DNA of 64,000 nt from Streptomyces typhae (GCF_009755605.1 NZ_WPNZ01000021.1:62001-126000); one strand, 5' to 3'; shown: positions 1-8,305, numbered from the stretch's first letter. The notes: generated by a model from the sequence alone, not told the origin. Numbers and translations: made by a program.

Positions 1-742
1 CATGGGTACGGGGGGCGCGCCGAGCCTCGACGTCCTCGACCGGTCCCTGGTCGCCTCCGGTACGGAGCTGACCACCGTCGCGATGCGGCGGCTCGACCCC
101 GCGGTGCAGGGGTCCGTGCTCTCCGTCCTCGACCGGCTCGGCATCCGGGTGCTGCCGAACACGGCGGGGTGCTTCACGGCGGGCGAGGCGGTGCTGACCT
201 CGCGGCTCGCCCGGGAGGCGCTGGGTACGGACCTGGTGAAACTGGAGGTCATCGCGGACGAGCGCACGCTGCTGCCCGACCCCGTGGAGCTCCTCGACGC
301 CGCGGAGACGCTGGTCGACGACGGGTTCACGGTGCTGCCGTACACCAACGACGACCCCGTGCTCGCCCGGAAGCTGGAGGACGTGGGCTGCGCGGCCGTC
401 ATGCCGCTCGGCTCCCCCATCGGCTCCGGGCTCGGCATCCGCAACCCGCACAACTTCCAGCTCATCGTCGAGCAGGCACGGGTTCCGGTGATCCTGGACG
501 CGGGGGCGGGGACCGCGTCCGACGCGGCCCTCGCCATGGAGCTGGGCTGCGCCGGGGTGATGCTCGCGTCCGCCGTGACGCGGGCGCAGGAACCGGTGCT
601 GATGGCGGAGGCCATGCGGCACGGGGTGCTCGCGGGGCGGCTCGCGTACCTGGGCGGGCGCATACCTCGGCGGCACTTCGCCGAGGCGTCGTCTCCTGCG
701 GAGGGCCGCGCGGCCCTGGACCCGGAACGCCCGGCGTTCTGA
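1..742 (+). CDS. thiG: thiazole synthase ThiG, 5' end cut by the window
   Basis: ThiG builds the thiazole phosphate of thiamine from 1-deoxy-D-xylulose 5-phosphate, ThiS thiocarboxylate and dehydroglycine in the cytoplasm. The visible 246 residues carry the family hallmarks: MGTGG near the start, the segment VKLEVIAD with the lysine that forms the imine with the sugar phosphate, PLGSPIGSG and ILDAGAG phosphate-binding loops, and the C-terminal GVMLASAV. The ATG at position 2 is probably internal, because ThiG proteins normally have about 18 more residues ending in LIMGTGG; the true start therefore lies outside the window. No gene follows closely on the same strand: the next 475 bases hold only a tandem repeat. 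Family identity is recognised from motifs; the truncation is inferred from usual length. Confidence 0.93.
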   Translation, partial: MGTGGAPSLDVLDRSLVASGTELTTVAMRRLDPAVQGSVLSVLDRLGIRVLPNTAGCFTAGEAVLTSRLAREALGTDLVKLEVIADERTLLPDPVELLDAAETLVDDGFTVLPYTNDDPVLARKLEDVGCAAVMPLGSPIGSGLGIRNPHNFQLIVEQARVPVILDAGAGTASDAALAMELGCAGVMLASAVTRAQEPVLMAEAMRHGVLAGRLAYLGGRIPRRHFAEASSPAEGRAALDPERPAF

Positions 743-954
743 ACCCCCTGCGGGGGCGGCAGCCGTCCCGCCGCTGCGCGGCGGTCTCCCACCCACCCGC
801 CCGTGACTGTCGGCCCCCGAGCGCGGTACGGGGGTGAGCCGCCCGAAGGGGCTGGAGGGCCCGGCCGCCGGTGCGACGCGGACGACCGTCACGGGCGGGC
901 GGGTGGGGAAGACGCCGCGCAGCGGCGGGGCAGGTGCCGCCGGGAGCGGCGGGG

Positions 955-1098
955 CACGGCCGGAGTGCGGGGCACGCCCAGAGATGCGGGGCACGCCCAG
1001 AGATGCGGGGCACGGCCAGAGATGCGGGGCACGCCCAGAGATGCGGGGCACGGCCAGAGATGCGGGAGCACGCCCAGAGGTGCGGGGTACGGCCGAGG
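955..1098. repeat. 19-bp tandem repeat array in the thiG-kinase gap
   Basis: About seven copies of a 19-bp unit (core CACGCCCAGAGATGCGGGG, alternating CGCCC and CGGCC) begin near 973, 992, 1011, 1030, 1049 and 1069, with degraded copies at both ends. The surrounding gap 743-1216 shows no credible gene: open frames through it are by-products of the repeat and of high G+C. Promoter elements for the kinase are not obvious. The array is a likely length-variable locus. Confidence 0.85.
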
Positions 1099-1216
1099 GG
1101 GCGGGATCCGGCAGCCGCCCCGCAAGGCGTACGCGGTCGGTCACAGGTGCGCTGCAGTCCGGCGGCCGGAGCGCCCACGCCCCCGCCCCCGAGGCACCGC
1201 CTCGTAGACTCCCTCC

Positions 1217-3280
1217 GTGGACACGACCCTCAAGGACCCCCTCGTCGGGCAGGTGCTCGACGACCGGTACCGCGTCGACGGACGGATCGCGGTCGGCGGG
1301 ATGGCCACGGTCTACCGGGCCGTGGACACCCGCCTCGACCGCGTACTCGCCCTGAAGGTGATGCACCCGACGCTGGCGGCCGACGCCACCTTCGTCGACC
1401 GTTTCATCCGCGAGGCCAAATCGGTGGCCCGCCTCGCGCACCCGAACGTGGTCGGCGTCTTCGACCAGGGCACAGACGGCCCGTACGTGTACCTCGCCAT
1501 GGAGTACGTGGCGGGCTGCACCCTGCGCGACGTCCTGCGCGAGCGCGGCGCCCTGCGCCCCCGCGCGGCCCTGGACATCCTGGAGCCGGTGCTCGCCGCC
1601 CTCGGCGCCGCGCACCGCGCCGGGTTCGTGCACCGCGACATGAAGCCCGAGAACGTCCTCATAGGGGACGACGGCCGCGTCAAGGTCGCCGACTTCGGCC
1701 TCGTACGGGCCGTGGACTCGGTCACGAACACCACCGGCACGGTCCTCGGCACGGTCTCCTACCTCGCCCCGGAGCAGATCGAGCACGGCACGGCGGACAC
1801 CCGCGTGGACGTGTACGCCTCCGGTGTCGTGCTGTACGAGATGCTGACCGGCGCCAAGCCGCACCCCGGCGAGTCCCCCGCCCAGATCCTCTTCCAGCAC
1901 CTGAACGAGGACGTGCCCCCGCCCTCCGCCGCCGTACCGGGTCTCGCCTTCGCGCTCGACGAGCTGGTCGCGGCGGCCACCGCGCGCAACCCCGACCTGC
2001 GTCCGCACGACGCGGTGGCGCTGCTCGGCCAGCTGCGCGAAGCCCGAGCCACGCTCGTCGACACCCAGCTGGACGCCCTGCCCCCGCTCGCCCGCGGCTC
2101 GGAGCTGAACGGCCACGACACCCACCACAGCGGCCACGACAGCCACCACAGCAGCCATGACGGCCACGACGAGCACAGCAAGCACGACAGCTCGGACGAC
2201 CGTACGAGCGTCATCCCGCGCACGGCCCGCCCGGTCCAGCTCCCCCTGCCCGCCACAGCGGAGGACCAGGCCACGACGTCCCTGAAGCCGCACCGGCAGG
2301 ACGGCCTCAGCCACACCAGCGTGCTGCGGACGCCCCCGCCTGAGCCTGCCGCCCCCGCCTCGGCCGCGCAGCGGCTCCGCGCGCGCCTGAAGACCCGCCG
2401 CGGGACAACCGCGGTCATAGCCGCCGTCCTGCTCGCCCTCGGCCTCGGCGCGGGCGTCTGGTACATCAACTCCGGTCAGTTCACCAAGGTCCCGCCGCTG
2501 CTCGCGAAGACGGAGGCGGAGGCCCGCAAGCGCCTCGACGGCGCCGGTCTCGACGTACGCAAGGTGGAGCGCGCCTACAGCCCCACCGACAAGCGCGGCA
2601 CGGTCATGGCGACCGACCCCGGCGTCGGCGAGCGCATCCGGCACAACGGCAAGGTGACGCTGACCGTCTCCCTCGGCCCGCAGACCGTGAAGGTGCCCGA
2701 TCTGAAGGGCACCCCGCTGGACAAGGCGAAGAACGAGCTCGACGGCCTCGGTCTCGGCGCCGGCATGGTCAACAAGGCCTTCAGCAGCGACGTCGAGAAG
2801 GGCTCCGTGATCAGCACGGACCCCGCGCCCGGCACGGTCCGCAAGACCGGGTCGGCCGTCGCGCTCGTCGTCAGCAAGGGCAAGAAGATCGAGGTGCGCG
2901 ACGTCACCGGCGAGCCGGAGGCCGACGCCCGCGAGGAGCTGGAGGAGTCGGGCCTCAAGGTGCGGATCGCGCCGGAGCGGGTCTTCTCCTCCGACGAGGA
3001 CGAGGGCGACGTCGTCGAGCAGGATCCGGCCGAGGGCGGGATCCGCGCCGAGGGCGACACGGTCACCCTGACGCTCTCCAAGGGCCCGGAGATGATCGAG
3101 GTCCCCGACGTGGAGGGCATGAGCGTCGACGACGCCAAGGACGAGCTGCGCGAGGCCGGTTTCGACGTCAAGGAGGACCGCGGCATCCTCGGCATCTTCG
3201 GCGACACGGTGAAGGACCAGTCCGTGGACCCCGGCGACGAGGCCCCCAAGGGTTCGACGATCACCATCCAGATCCGCTAG
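1217..3280 (+). CDS. PASTA-domain Ser/Thr protein kinase (PknB type)
   Basis: Membrane kinase expected to phosphorylate Ser/Thr targets in cell-wall and growth control. Residues about 10-275 form the kinase: glycine loop VGGMATVY, catalytic lysine in ALKVM, HRDMKPEN and DFG. A linker at about 295-330 is unusually rich in His, Asp and Ser (repeated HDSHH/HDGHD). One membrane helix follows at about 396-415 (VIAAVLLALGLGAGVWYI), then four PASTA repeats to the end (about 420-687), which in this family bind muropeptides or lipid II outside the cell. The GTG start at 1217 fits the kinase N-terminus; I see only a weak ribosome site. The His/Asp linker is not part of the standard PknB plan and might bind metal, which is inference. 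Monocistronic between the repeat array and the endonuclease gene. Confidence 0.95.
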   Translation: MDTTLKDPLVGQVLDDRYRVDGRIAVGGMATVYRAVDTRLDRVLALKVMHPTLAADATFVDRFIREAKSVARLAHPNVVGVFDQGTDGPYVYLAMEYVAGCTLRDVLRERGALRPRAALDILEPVLAALGAAHRAGFVHRDMKPENVLIGDDGRVKVADFGLVRAVDSVTNTTGTVLGTVSYLAPEQIEHGTADTRVDVYASGVVLYEMLTGAKPHPGESPAQILFQHLNEDVPPPSAAVPGLAFALDELVAAATARNPDLRPHDAVALLGQLREARATLVDTQLDALPPLARGSELNGHDTHHSGHDSHHSSHDGHDEHSKHDSSDDRTSVIPRTARPVQLPLPATAEDQATTSLKPHRQDGLSHTSVLRTPPPEPAAPASAAQRLRARLKTRRGTTAVIAAVLLALGLGAGVWYINSGQFTKVPPLLAKTEAEARKRLDGAGLDVRKVERAYSPTDKRGTVMATDPGVGERIRHNGKVTLTVSLGPQTVKVPDLKGTPLDKAKNELDGLGLGAGMVNKAFSSDVEKGSVISTDPAPGTVRKTGSAVALVVSKGKKIEVRDVTGEPEADAREELEESGLKVRIAPERVFSSDEDEGDVVEQDPAEGGIRAEGDTVTLTLSKGPEMIEVPDVEGMSVDDAKDELREAGFDVKEDRGILGIFGDTVKDQSVDPGDEAPKGSTITIQIR

Positions 3281-3363
3281 CCGTACGAACGGACGGACGG
3301 CCATACGAAAACACGGACGGCCGTACGAGCGCACGAGCGGCCGTACCAGCACACGGGCAGCCG
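3281..3363. repeat. imperfect GGACGGCC-RTACGA repeats
   Basis: The 170-base gap after the kinase holds four imperfect copies of a 20-26-bp unit built on CGGACGGCCGTACGA. No hairpin followed by a T-run is evident, so I do not call it a terminator. Confidence 0.5.
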
Positions 3364-3450
3364 CCCGGCGCCCCCCCCTCTCCCCGAGGGGACCGGGACC
3401 GCGCCGGACCCCGTTCGGGCCCGCCCCGCGCCCGTGTCACCCTGGACAGG

Positions 3451-4338
3451 GTGAGCAACGAGAACACCCCCGACTCCCGCATCCGCCGCAACCCCGTCGG
3501 CAGCCACGTCCCCGTCGCCGGCGGCCTCGCCTCCGTGGGGCTCGCGTACGCGCGTGACATCGGCGCCGAGACCGTACAGGTCTTCGTCGCCAATCCCCGC
3601 GGCTGGGCGACCCCGCCCGGCAGCCCCCAGCAGGACGAGGCGTTCCGCGCCGCCTGCGCGGCCGAGGGCATCCCCGCCTACGTGCACGCCCCCTACCTGA
3701 TCAACTTCGGTTCGCACACCGAGGCGACGGCCGAGAAGTCCGTGGAGTCGCTGCGGCACTCGCTGCGCCGCGGCCGGGAGATCGGCGCGCTCGGCGTCGT
3801 CGTGCACACCGGCTCGGCGACGGGCGGTCGGGACCGCGAGGTCGCCCTGCGGCAGGTGCGGGAGCGGATGCTGCCGCTCCTCGACGAGCTGACGCACGAC
3901 GACGACCCGTTCCTGCTCCTGGAGTCGACGGCCGGGCAGGGCGCGTCGCTGTGCTCGCGCACCTGGGACTTCGGGCCGTACTTCGAGGCCCTCGACGCCC
4001 ACCCGAAGCTCGGTGTCTGCCTGGACACCTGCCACATCTTCGCGGCCGGACACGACCTGGCCGGTCCTGCCGGCATGAAGCAGACCCTCGACCTGCTCGT
4101 CGACACGGTCGGCGAGGGCCGTCTGAAGCTGGTGCACGCCAACGACTCCAAGGACGTGGTCGCCGCCCACAAGGACCGGCACGAGAACATCGGCTCCGGT
4201 CACATCGGCGCCGACCCCTTCCACGAGCTGATGCTGCACCCGGCGACCGAGGGGGTGCCGCTGGTGATCGAGACGCCGGGCGGCAAGGAGGGGCACGCGG
4301 CGGACGTGGCCCGGCTGAAGGAGCTCAGGGACACATGA
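3451..4338 (+). CDS. deoxyribonuclease IV / AP endonuclease family protein (Nfo-like)
   Basis: TIM-barrel endonuclease of the Nfo (endonuclease IV) family, which cuts 5' to abasic sites in base excision repair using a trinuclear zinc centre. The 295-residue length matches the family (about 280). Metal-ligand motifs are visible: VGSHVPVAGG at the N-terminus (first His), VHAPYLINF, VVVHTGS, LLLESTAGQG, GVCLDTCHIFAAGHDL (Asp and His), KLVHANDSKD and HENIGSGHIG, and VIETPGG near the end. GTG start at 3451 is chosen because the coding pattern begins there; no strong ribosome site. It stands alone, upstream of a copper-box gene. Function is from the family and conserved ligands. Confidence 0.92.
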   Translation: MSNENTPDSRIRRNPVGSHVPVAGGLASVGLAYARDIGAETVQVFVANPRGWATPPGSPQQDEAFRAACAAEGIPAYVHAPYLINFGSHTEATAEKSVESLRHSLRRGREIGALGVVVHTGSATGGRDREVALRQVRERMLPLLDELTHDDDPFLLLESTAGQGASLCSRTWDFGPYFEALDAHPKLGVCLDTCHIFAAGHDLAGPAGMKQTLDLLVDTVGEGRLKLVHANDSKDVVAAHKDRHENIGSGHIGADPFHELMLHPATEGVPLVIETPGGKEGHAADVARLKELRDT

Positions 4339-4355
4339 TCCTTTCCTCTTGAGGA

Positions 4356-4372
4356 ATACCCCCTAGGGGTAT
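4356..4372. promoter_or_regulatory. CsoR-like copper operator
   Basis: ATACCCCCTAGGGGTAT is a dyad with 7-bp arms ATACCCC and GGGGTAT. It matches the form of operators bound by the copper-sensing repressor CsoR in actinobacteria (AT-flanked C-run and G-run arms). It lies 50-66 bases before the likely ATG of the His-rich gene downstream, where a repressor would block transcription until Cu(I) binds. Assignment rests on motif similarity only. Confidence 0.65.
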
Positions 4373-4421
4373 ACGGTTCTGCGCAGTGGGCAGGAACCGC
4401 TCTTCGACGTTGGGGAAACTC

Positions 4422-4979
4422 ATGCGACACGGCGCACACACGGGACACAACGCACACGAGGGGCACGAGGGCCACGACGCACACGAGGGCCACGAGGGAC
4501 TCAGCGGGCACCACGGGCACGCCGGACACCCCGGCGCCGACGGGGTCAGCTGGTCCATGGCCGCCCAGGCCACGCTGCACTGCCTCACCGGGTGCGCCAT
4601 CGGCGAGGTGCTCGGCATGGTGATCGGCACGGCCCTCGGCTGGGGCAACGTGCCGACGATGGTCCTCGCGATCGTGCTCGCGTTCTTCTTCGGCTACTCG
4701 CTCACGCTGCGCGGCGTCCTGAAGTCGGGCGTCGACTTCAGGACGGCCCTGCGGGTCGCGCTCGCGGCCGACACGCTGTCGATCGCCGTGATGGAGCTGA
4801 TCGACAACGGGGTGATCGCGCTGTGGCCGGGCGCCATGGACGCGCACCTCGCGGACGCCAAGTTCTGGATCGTCCTCGCCCTCGCGCTCACCGCCGCCTT
4901 CGTGATCACCACGCCGGTCAACAAGTGGATGATCGGCCGCGGCAAGGGGCACGCCGTGGTGCACCGGTACCACCACTGA
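4422..4979 (+). CDS. His-rich DUF4396 membrane protein, probably copper-responsive
   Basis: About 185 residues. The first 45 residues are a His/Glu/Asp-rich tail made of repeated HEGH units (HNAHEGHEGHDAHEGH), a plausible metal-binding extension. Four hydrophobic helices follow (around TLHCLTGCAIGEVLGMVIG, NVPTMVLAIVLAFFFGY, ALRVALAADTLSIAVMELI and AKFWIVLALALTAAFVITT), typical of the DUF4396 family, and the C-terminus is again basic/His-rich (HAVVHRYHH). The ATG at 4422 is preferred; an in-frame GTG at 4386 would add 12 residues, and neither has a strong ribosome site. The upstream CsoR-like box suggests induction by copper. The role (sequestration or transport of copper) is inference from His content and operator. 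Confidence 0.75.
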   Translation: MRHGAHTGHNAHEGHEGHDAHEGHEGLSGHHGHAGHPGADGVSWSMAAQATLHCLTGCAIGEVLGMVIGTALGWGNVPTMVLAIVLAFFFGYSLTLRGVLKSGVDFRTALRVALAADTLSIAVMELIDNGVIALWPGAMDAHLADAKFWIVLALALTAAFVITTPVNKWMIGRGKGHAVVHRYHH

Positions 4980-5019
4980 CGGCCCGCGCCCCGACCGCGC
5001 GGCCGTACAGCCCGGAGCG

Positions 5020-5652
5020 CTACAGCTCCGGACCGTCGCCCGGTTCCTCCTGGTACGAGTACCGCTGCTCGCGCCAGGGGTCGCCGACGTTGTGATAGCC
5101 GCGCTCCTCCCAGAAGCCGCGGCGGTCGGCCGTCATGTACTCGACGCCTCGGACCCACTTCGGGCCCTTCCAGGCGTACAGCTGGGGCACCACGAGCCGC
5201 AGCGGGAAGCCGTGTTCCGCGGTGAGCAGTTCACCGCCCTTGTGGGTGGCGAAAATGGTGCGCTCGGAGGCGAAGTCGGCCATCCGCAGATTCGAGCTGA
5301 AGCCGTACTCGGCCCAGACCATGACATGGGTGGCCTCGGGCGCCGGCGGCGCGAGGGCGAGCAGATCGCGGGCGAGCACCCCGCCCCATTCGGCGCCGAG
5401 CATGCTGAACTTCGTCACACAGTGCAAATCGCCGACCACCGAGCTGTACGGCAGCGCCGAGAACTCCTCGTGGTTCCAGCAGTGCTTCTCGCCGTCGGCG
5501 GTGGCCCCGAAGACCCTGAACTCCCAGCGCTCGGGACGGAACTTGGGCACCGGGCCGTAGTGCGTGACCGGCCAGCCGCGCTGGAGCCGCTGCCCCGGCG
5601 GAAGATCCGGTTCCGCTACGTCCCGAGATGCGCGACCCACCGGCTGACCCAT
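5020..5652 (-). CDS. small sulfite-oxidase-type molybdopterin oxidoreductase
   Basis: A 210-residue protein of the oxidoreductase molybdopterin-binding fold (sulfite oxidase / YedY-like, short form without haem or dimerisation domains). Visible features: WEFRVFG strand at the start of the fold, DLHCVTKFSMLGAEW with the cysteine expected to ligate molybdenum, AEYGFSSNL, LLTAEHGFPLRLVVPQLYAWKGPKWV (pterin-contacting region) and the terminal GYHNVGDPW segment seen in this family. No signal peptide is seen, so it is probably cytoplasmic. ATG at 5652 is chosen as family-like start; a GGAGG lies unusually close to it, so an upstream start up to 5712 is possible. Substrate unknown. Convergent with the DUF4396 gene. 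Confidence 0.85.
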   Translation of the reverse strand: MGQPVGRASRDVAEPDLPPGQRLQRGWPVTHYGPVPKFRPERWEFRVFGATADGEKHCWNHEEFSALPYSSVVGDLHCVTKFSMLGAEWGGVLARDLLALAPPAPEATHVMVWAEYGFSSNLRMADFASERTIFATHKGGELLTAEHGFPLRLVVPQLYAWKGPKWVRGVEYMTADRRGFWEERGYHNVGDPWREQRYSYQEEPGDGPEL

Positions 5653-5806
5653 ACCTCCATCCTGACAGACCGCGAGTGGTGGACGTGACCAGGTATACGG
5701 GGATTCGGGCAACTCCTACTAAGCATGCACTTACTGGACGCCCCAGGATGCCGGTGCAAGGATGCCCGCTACCTGCCCAGTCACCCGCTTGGAAGGAGCC
5801 TCTGCG

Positions 5807-6286
5807 ATGCAGGGCGACCCCGAGGTCCTCGAATTTCTCAACGAGCAGCTGACCGCCGAGCTGACCGCGATCAACCAGTACTTCCTGCACGCGAAGATGC
5901 AGGAGAACTTCGGCTGGACGAAGCTCGCCAAGTACACCAGGTCCGAGTCGTTCGACGAGATGAAGCACGCGGAGGTGCTCACCGACCGGATCCTGTTCCT
6001 CGACGGCCTGCCCAACTACCAGCGGCTGTTCCATGTGCGCGTGGGCCAGACCGTGACGGAGATGTTCAAGGCGGACCGGCAGGTCGAGGTGGAGGCCATC
6101 GACCGCCTCAAGCGCGGGATCGAGGTGATGCGCGCCAAGGGCGACATCACGTCCGCGAACATCTTCGAGTCGATCCTGGAGGACGAGGAGCACCACATCG
6201 ACTATCTCGACACTCAGCTGGAGCTGGTCGAGAAGCTCGGCGAGCCGCTGTACATCGCGCAGCTCATCGAGCAGCCGGACAGCTAG
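5807..6286 (+). CDS. bfr: bacterioferritin
   Basis: 24-mer ferritin cage subunit that oxidises Fe(II) and stores ferric mineral, with haem between subunits. Length of 159 residues is typical. Ferroxidase ligands are visible: Glu in TAELTAINQY, E-x2-H in SFDEMKHAEVL, Glu in VEVEAIDRL, and E-x2-H in LEDEEHHIDYL; the Met of DEMKH is the usual haem ligand. The ribosome site GGAAGGAG is 8 bases before ATG 5807, so this start is preferred over 5762. Its stop codon overlaps the stop codon of the convergent bfd gene. Partner protein is the downstream ferredoxin, which reduces the core to release iron. Confidence 0.97.
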   Translation: MQGDPEVLEFLNEQLTAELTAINQYFLHAKMQENFGWTKLAKYTRSESFDEMKHAEVLTDRILFLDGLPNYQRLFHVRVGQTVTEMFKADRQVEVEAIDRLKRGIEVMRAKGDITSANIFESILEDEEHHIDYLDTQLELVEKLGEPLYIAQLIEQPDS

Positions 6287-6576
6287 GCCGCTTCCGGGAG
6301 CTCCCGCTCCACCGGAACTCCGGGGATCCCCGGGATGCCGGGAATCTTGGGAAGCTCGGCCGCCGGAGCGAGCGCCACGGCCGACTCGCCCTGGTCCACC
6401 AGATCCCGCCGCGGGCACGCGCCCCGGCCGAGCAGGGCCTGGATGCGGCGTACGCACGAACCACAGTCCGTGCCCGCCTTGCAGGCCGAGGCGATCTGCC
6501 GGGGGGTGCAGGCACCCTCCGCCGCGTGCTGCTTCACCTGCGTCTCGGTCACCCCGAAGCAATTGCAGACGTACAC
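6283..6576 (-). CDS. bfd: bacterioferritin-associated ferredoxin, BFD-like [2Fe-2S] protein
   Basis: Bfd docks on bacterioferritin and passes electrons to the ferric core so iron can leave. The N-terminal half is a BFD domain: CNCFGVTE and CKAGTDCGSCVRRI give the four cysteines of the [2Fe-2S] cluster. The C-terminal 45 residues are a Pro/Ile/Gly-rich extension (PKIPGIPGIPGVP) not needed in the E. coli protein. GTG at 6576 is chosen because GGGAGGTGA sits 8 bases upstream; an ATG at 6603 has no ribosome site. An iron box precedes the gene. It is convergent with bfr, the two stop codons overlapping (6283-6286), so storage and release genes face each other. Confidence 0.9.
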   Translation of the reverse strand: MYVCNCFGVTETQVKQHAAEGACTPRQIASACKAGTDCGSCVRRIQALLGRGACPRRDLVDQGESAVALAPAAELPKIPGIPGIPGVPVERELPEAA

Positions 6577-6624
6577 GCGGTTCACCTCCCGACCAGGGTC
6601 CATGAGTAGTGCCGTACCGATTTG

Positions 6625-6643
6625 ATCGGTGAGGCTAACCTAA
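6625..6643 (-). promoter_or_regulatory. iron box (DmdR/IdeR-type operator) before bfd
   Basis: Read on the minus strand, TTAGGTTAGCCTCACC matches 15 of 16 positions of the actinobacterial iron box consensus TTAGGTTAGGCTCACCTAA, with the last three bases diverged. It lies about 50-67 bases upstream of the bfd start, at promoter position. Family knowledge: DmdR1/IdeR with Fe(II) represses from such sites, so bfd should rise in iron starvation. Confidence 0.8.
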
Positions 6644-6686
6644 CCTTACCCACGTCCCCGGAACCGCAAAAGCCCCGGGTACGCCT

Positions 6687-6719
6687 GTGGGGCACGGATC
6701 ACATGGATCCGTGCCCCAC
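6687..6719. terminator. hairpin terminator after DAHP synthase
   Basis: A perfect 14-bp inverted repeat, GTGGGGCACGGATC and GATCCGTGCCCCAC, with loop ACATG. It lies 30 bases past the stop of the DAHP synthase gene (minus strand). No T-run, as usual in Streptomyces. Confidence 0.85.
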
Positions 6720-6749
6720 TGTCAGGTGCGGGAGGCCGAGCGGCCGCGC

Positions 6750-8105
6750 CTACTGGTCCCGGTACATCTCCGCCACCAGGAAGGCCAGGTCGAGCGACTG
6801 GCTGCGGTTGAGGCGGGGGTCGCACGCCGTCTCGTAGCGCTGGTGCAGGTCGTCGACGAAGATCTCGTCGCCGCCGCCCACGCACTCCGTGACGTCGTCG
6901 CCGGTGAGCTCGACGTGGATGCCGCCCGGGTGCGTGCCGAGCGACTTGTGGACCTCGAAGAAGCCCTTGACCTCGTCGAGCACGTCGTCGAAGCGGCGGG
7001 TCTTGTGCCCGGACGCGGCCTCGAAGGTGTTGCCGTGCATCGGGTCGGTGACCCAGGCGACGGTCGCGCCGGACGCGGTGACCTTCTCGACCAGCTCGGG
7101 GAGGTGGTCACGGATCTTGTCGGCGCCCATCCGGACGATGAACGTGAGCCGGCCGGGCTCGCGGTCCGGGTCGAGGCGCTCGATGTACTGCAGCGCCTCC
7201 TCGGCCGTGGTGGTCGGGCCGAGCTTGATGCCGATCGGATTGCGGACCTTCGAGGCGAACTCGATGTGCGCGCCGTCGAGCTGCCGGGTGCGCTCGCCGA
7301 TCCAGATCATGTGGCTGGAGACGTCGTAGAGGCTGCCCGTGCGCGAGTCCTCGCGGGTGAGGGCGGTCTCGTAGTCCAGGAGCAGCGCCTCGTGCGAGGA
7401 GTAGAACTCGACCGTCTTGAACTCTTCGGGGTCCGTGCCGCAGGCCCGCATGAAGTTGAGCGCGTTGTCGATCTCGCGGGCGAGCTGCTCGTAGCGCTGT
7501 CCGGACGGGGACGACTTCACGAAGTCCTGGTTCCAGGCGTGCACCTGGCGCAGGTCCGCGTAGCCACCGGTGGTGAAGGCGCGCACCAGGTTGAGCGTCG
7601 ACGCGGAGGCGTTGTACATCCGCTTCAGGCGCTGCGGGTCCGGGACGCGGGCCTCTTCGGTGAAGGCGAAGCCGTTGACGGAGTCGCCGCGGTAGGTCGG
7701 CAGTGTCACGCCGTCGCGGGTCTCGGTGGGCTTGGAGCGCGGCTTGGAGTACTGCCCGGCGATGCGGCCGACCTTCACGACCGGCACCGAGGCGGCGTAC
7801 GTGAGGACGGCGCCCATCTGGAGAAGCGTCTTCAGCTTCGCCCGGATGTGCTCGGCGCTCACGCCGTCGAAGGACTCGGCGCAGTCGCCGCCCTGGAGCA
7901 GGAACGCCTCACCCCGGGCCACGGCGCCCATGCGGGAGCGCAGCTGGTCGCACTCACCCGCGAAGACGAGCGGAGGATACGAGCTGAGCTCGTCGACAGC
8001 GTCGCGCAGCGCCTCGGCATCGGGGTACTCGGGCTGCTGCGCCGCAGGCAGGTCTCGCCAGGTCGCGTTGATGGCGACGGCGTGGGAATCAGCATTCACG
8101 GTCAC
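6750..8105 (-). CDS. class II 3-deoxy-7-phosphoheptulonate (DAHP) synthase
   Basis: First step of the shikimate pathway: phosphoenolpyruvate plus erythrose 4-phosphate gives DAHP, feeding Trp, Tyr, Phe and aromatic secondary metabolites. The 451-residue length and motifs are those of the plant-like class II enzymes: PPLVFAGECDQLR, FLLQGGDCAESF, KVGRIAGQYSKPRS, NASASTLNLVRAF, EALLLDYE, IWIGERTRQLDGAH, GIKLGPTTT, VTDPMHGNT and HVELTGDDVTECVGG, supplying the Cys, His, Glu and Asp metal ligands and the PEP-binding Arg and Lys. Start is GTG 8105 or GTG 8099; GGAG is best spaced for 8099. The open frame continues upstream to 9380 but without sense. A long antisense open frame is a composition artefact. 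Followed by a strong terminator. Confidence 0.95.
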   Translation of the reverse strand: MTVNADSHAVAINATWRDLPAAQQPEYPDAEALRDAVDELSSYPPLVFAGECDQLRSRMGAVARGEAFLLQGGDCAESFDGVSAEHIRAKLKTLLQMGAVLTYAASVPVVKVGRIAGQYSKPRSKPTETRDGVTLPTYRGDSVNGFAFTEEARVPDPQRLKRMYNASASTLNLVRAFTTGGYADLRQVHAWNQDFVKSSPSGQRYEQLAREIDNALNFMRACGTDPEEFKTVEFYSSHEALLLDYETALTREDSRTGSLYDVSSHMIWIGERTRQLDGAHIEFASKVRNPIGIKLGPTTTAEEALQYIERLDPDREPGRLTFIVRMGADKIRDHLPELVEKVTASGATVAWVTDPMHGNTFEAASGHKTRRFDDVLDEVKGFFEVHKSLGTHPGGIHVELTGDDVTECVGGGDEIFVDDLHQRYETACDPRLNRSQSLDLAFLVAEMYRDQ

Positions 8106-8305
8106 TCCGTAAACATTACGGGGTCCCGTCAAGCGACTTTGCCCCTGCTCGGCTGATGAGACGACCGGCCTTTTATCTGCTGGTGCGGTGTTCTGCCACC
8201 TTTCGTTCCGAGTGCGGCTCGATGGCCTGTTCCGGTGTGGTTCCGCTTCGGGGGTCCCGGCGGGCGGGTCCGGAGTCCGCCGCACGTCAGCGGGGTGCCC
8301 CCGGT

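Noticed and set aside
743..1216. Genes in the thiG-kinase gap
   Set aside because: All frames there are repeat-derived Arg/Gly/Ala-rich translations on both strands.
5020..5712. Start at 5712 for the molybdopterin oxidoreductase
   Set aside because: The extra residues are not family-like; ATG 5652 fits better despite an awkward GGAGG spacing.
6687..8156. 489-codon plus-strand frame opposite DAHP synthase
   Set aside because: Mirror of a certain gene; content is G+C-driven with no family motif and no ribosome site.
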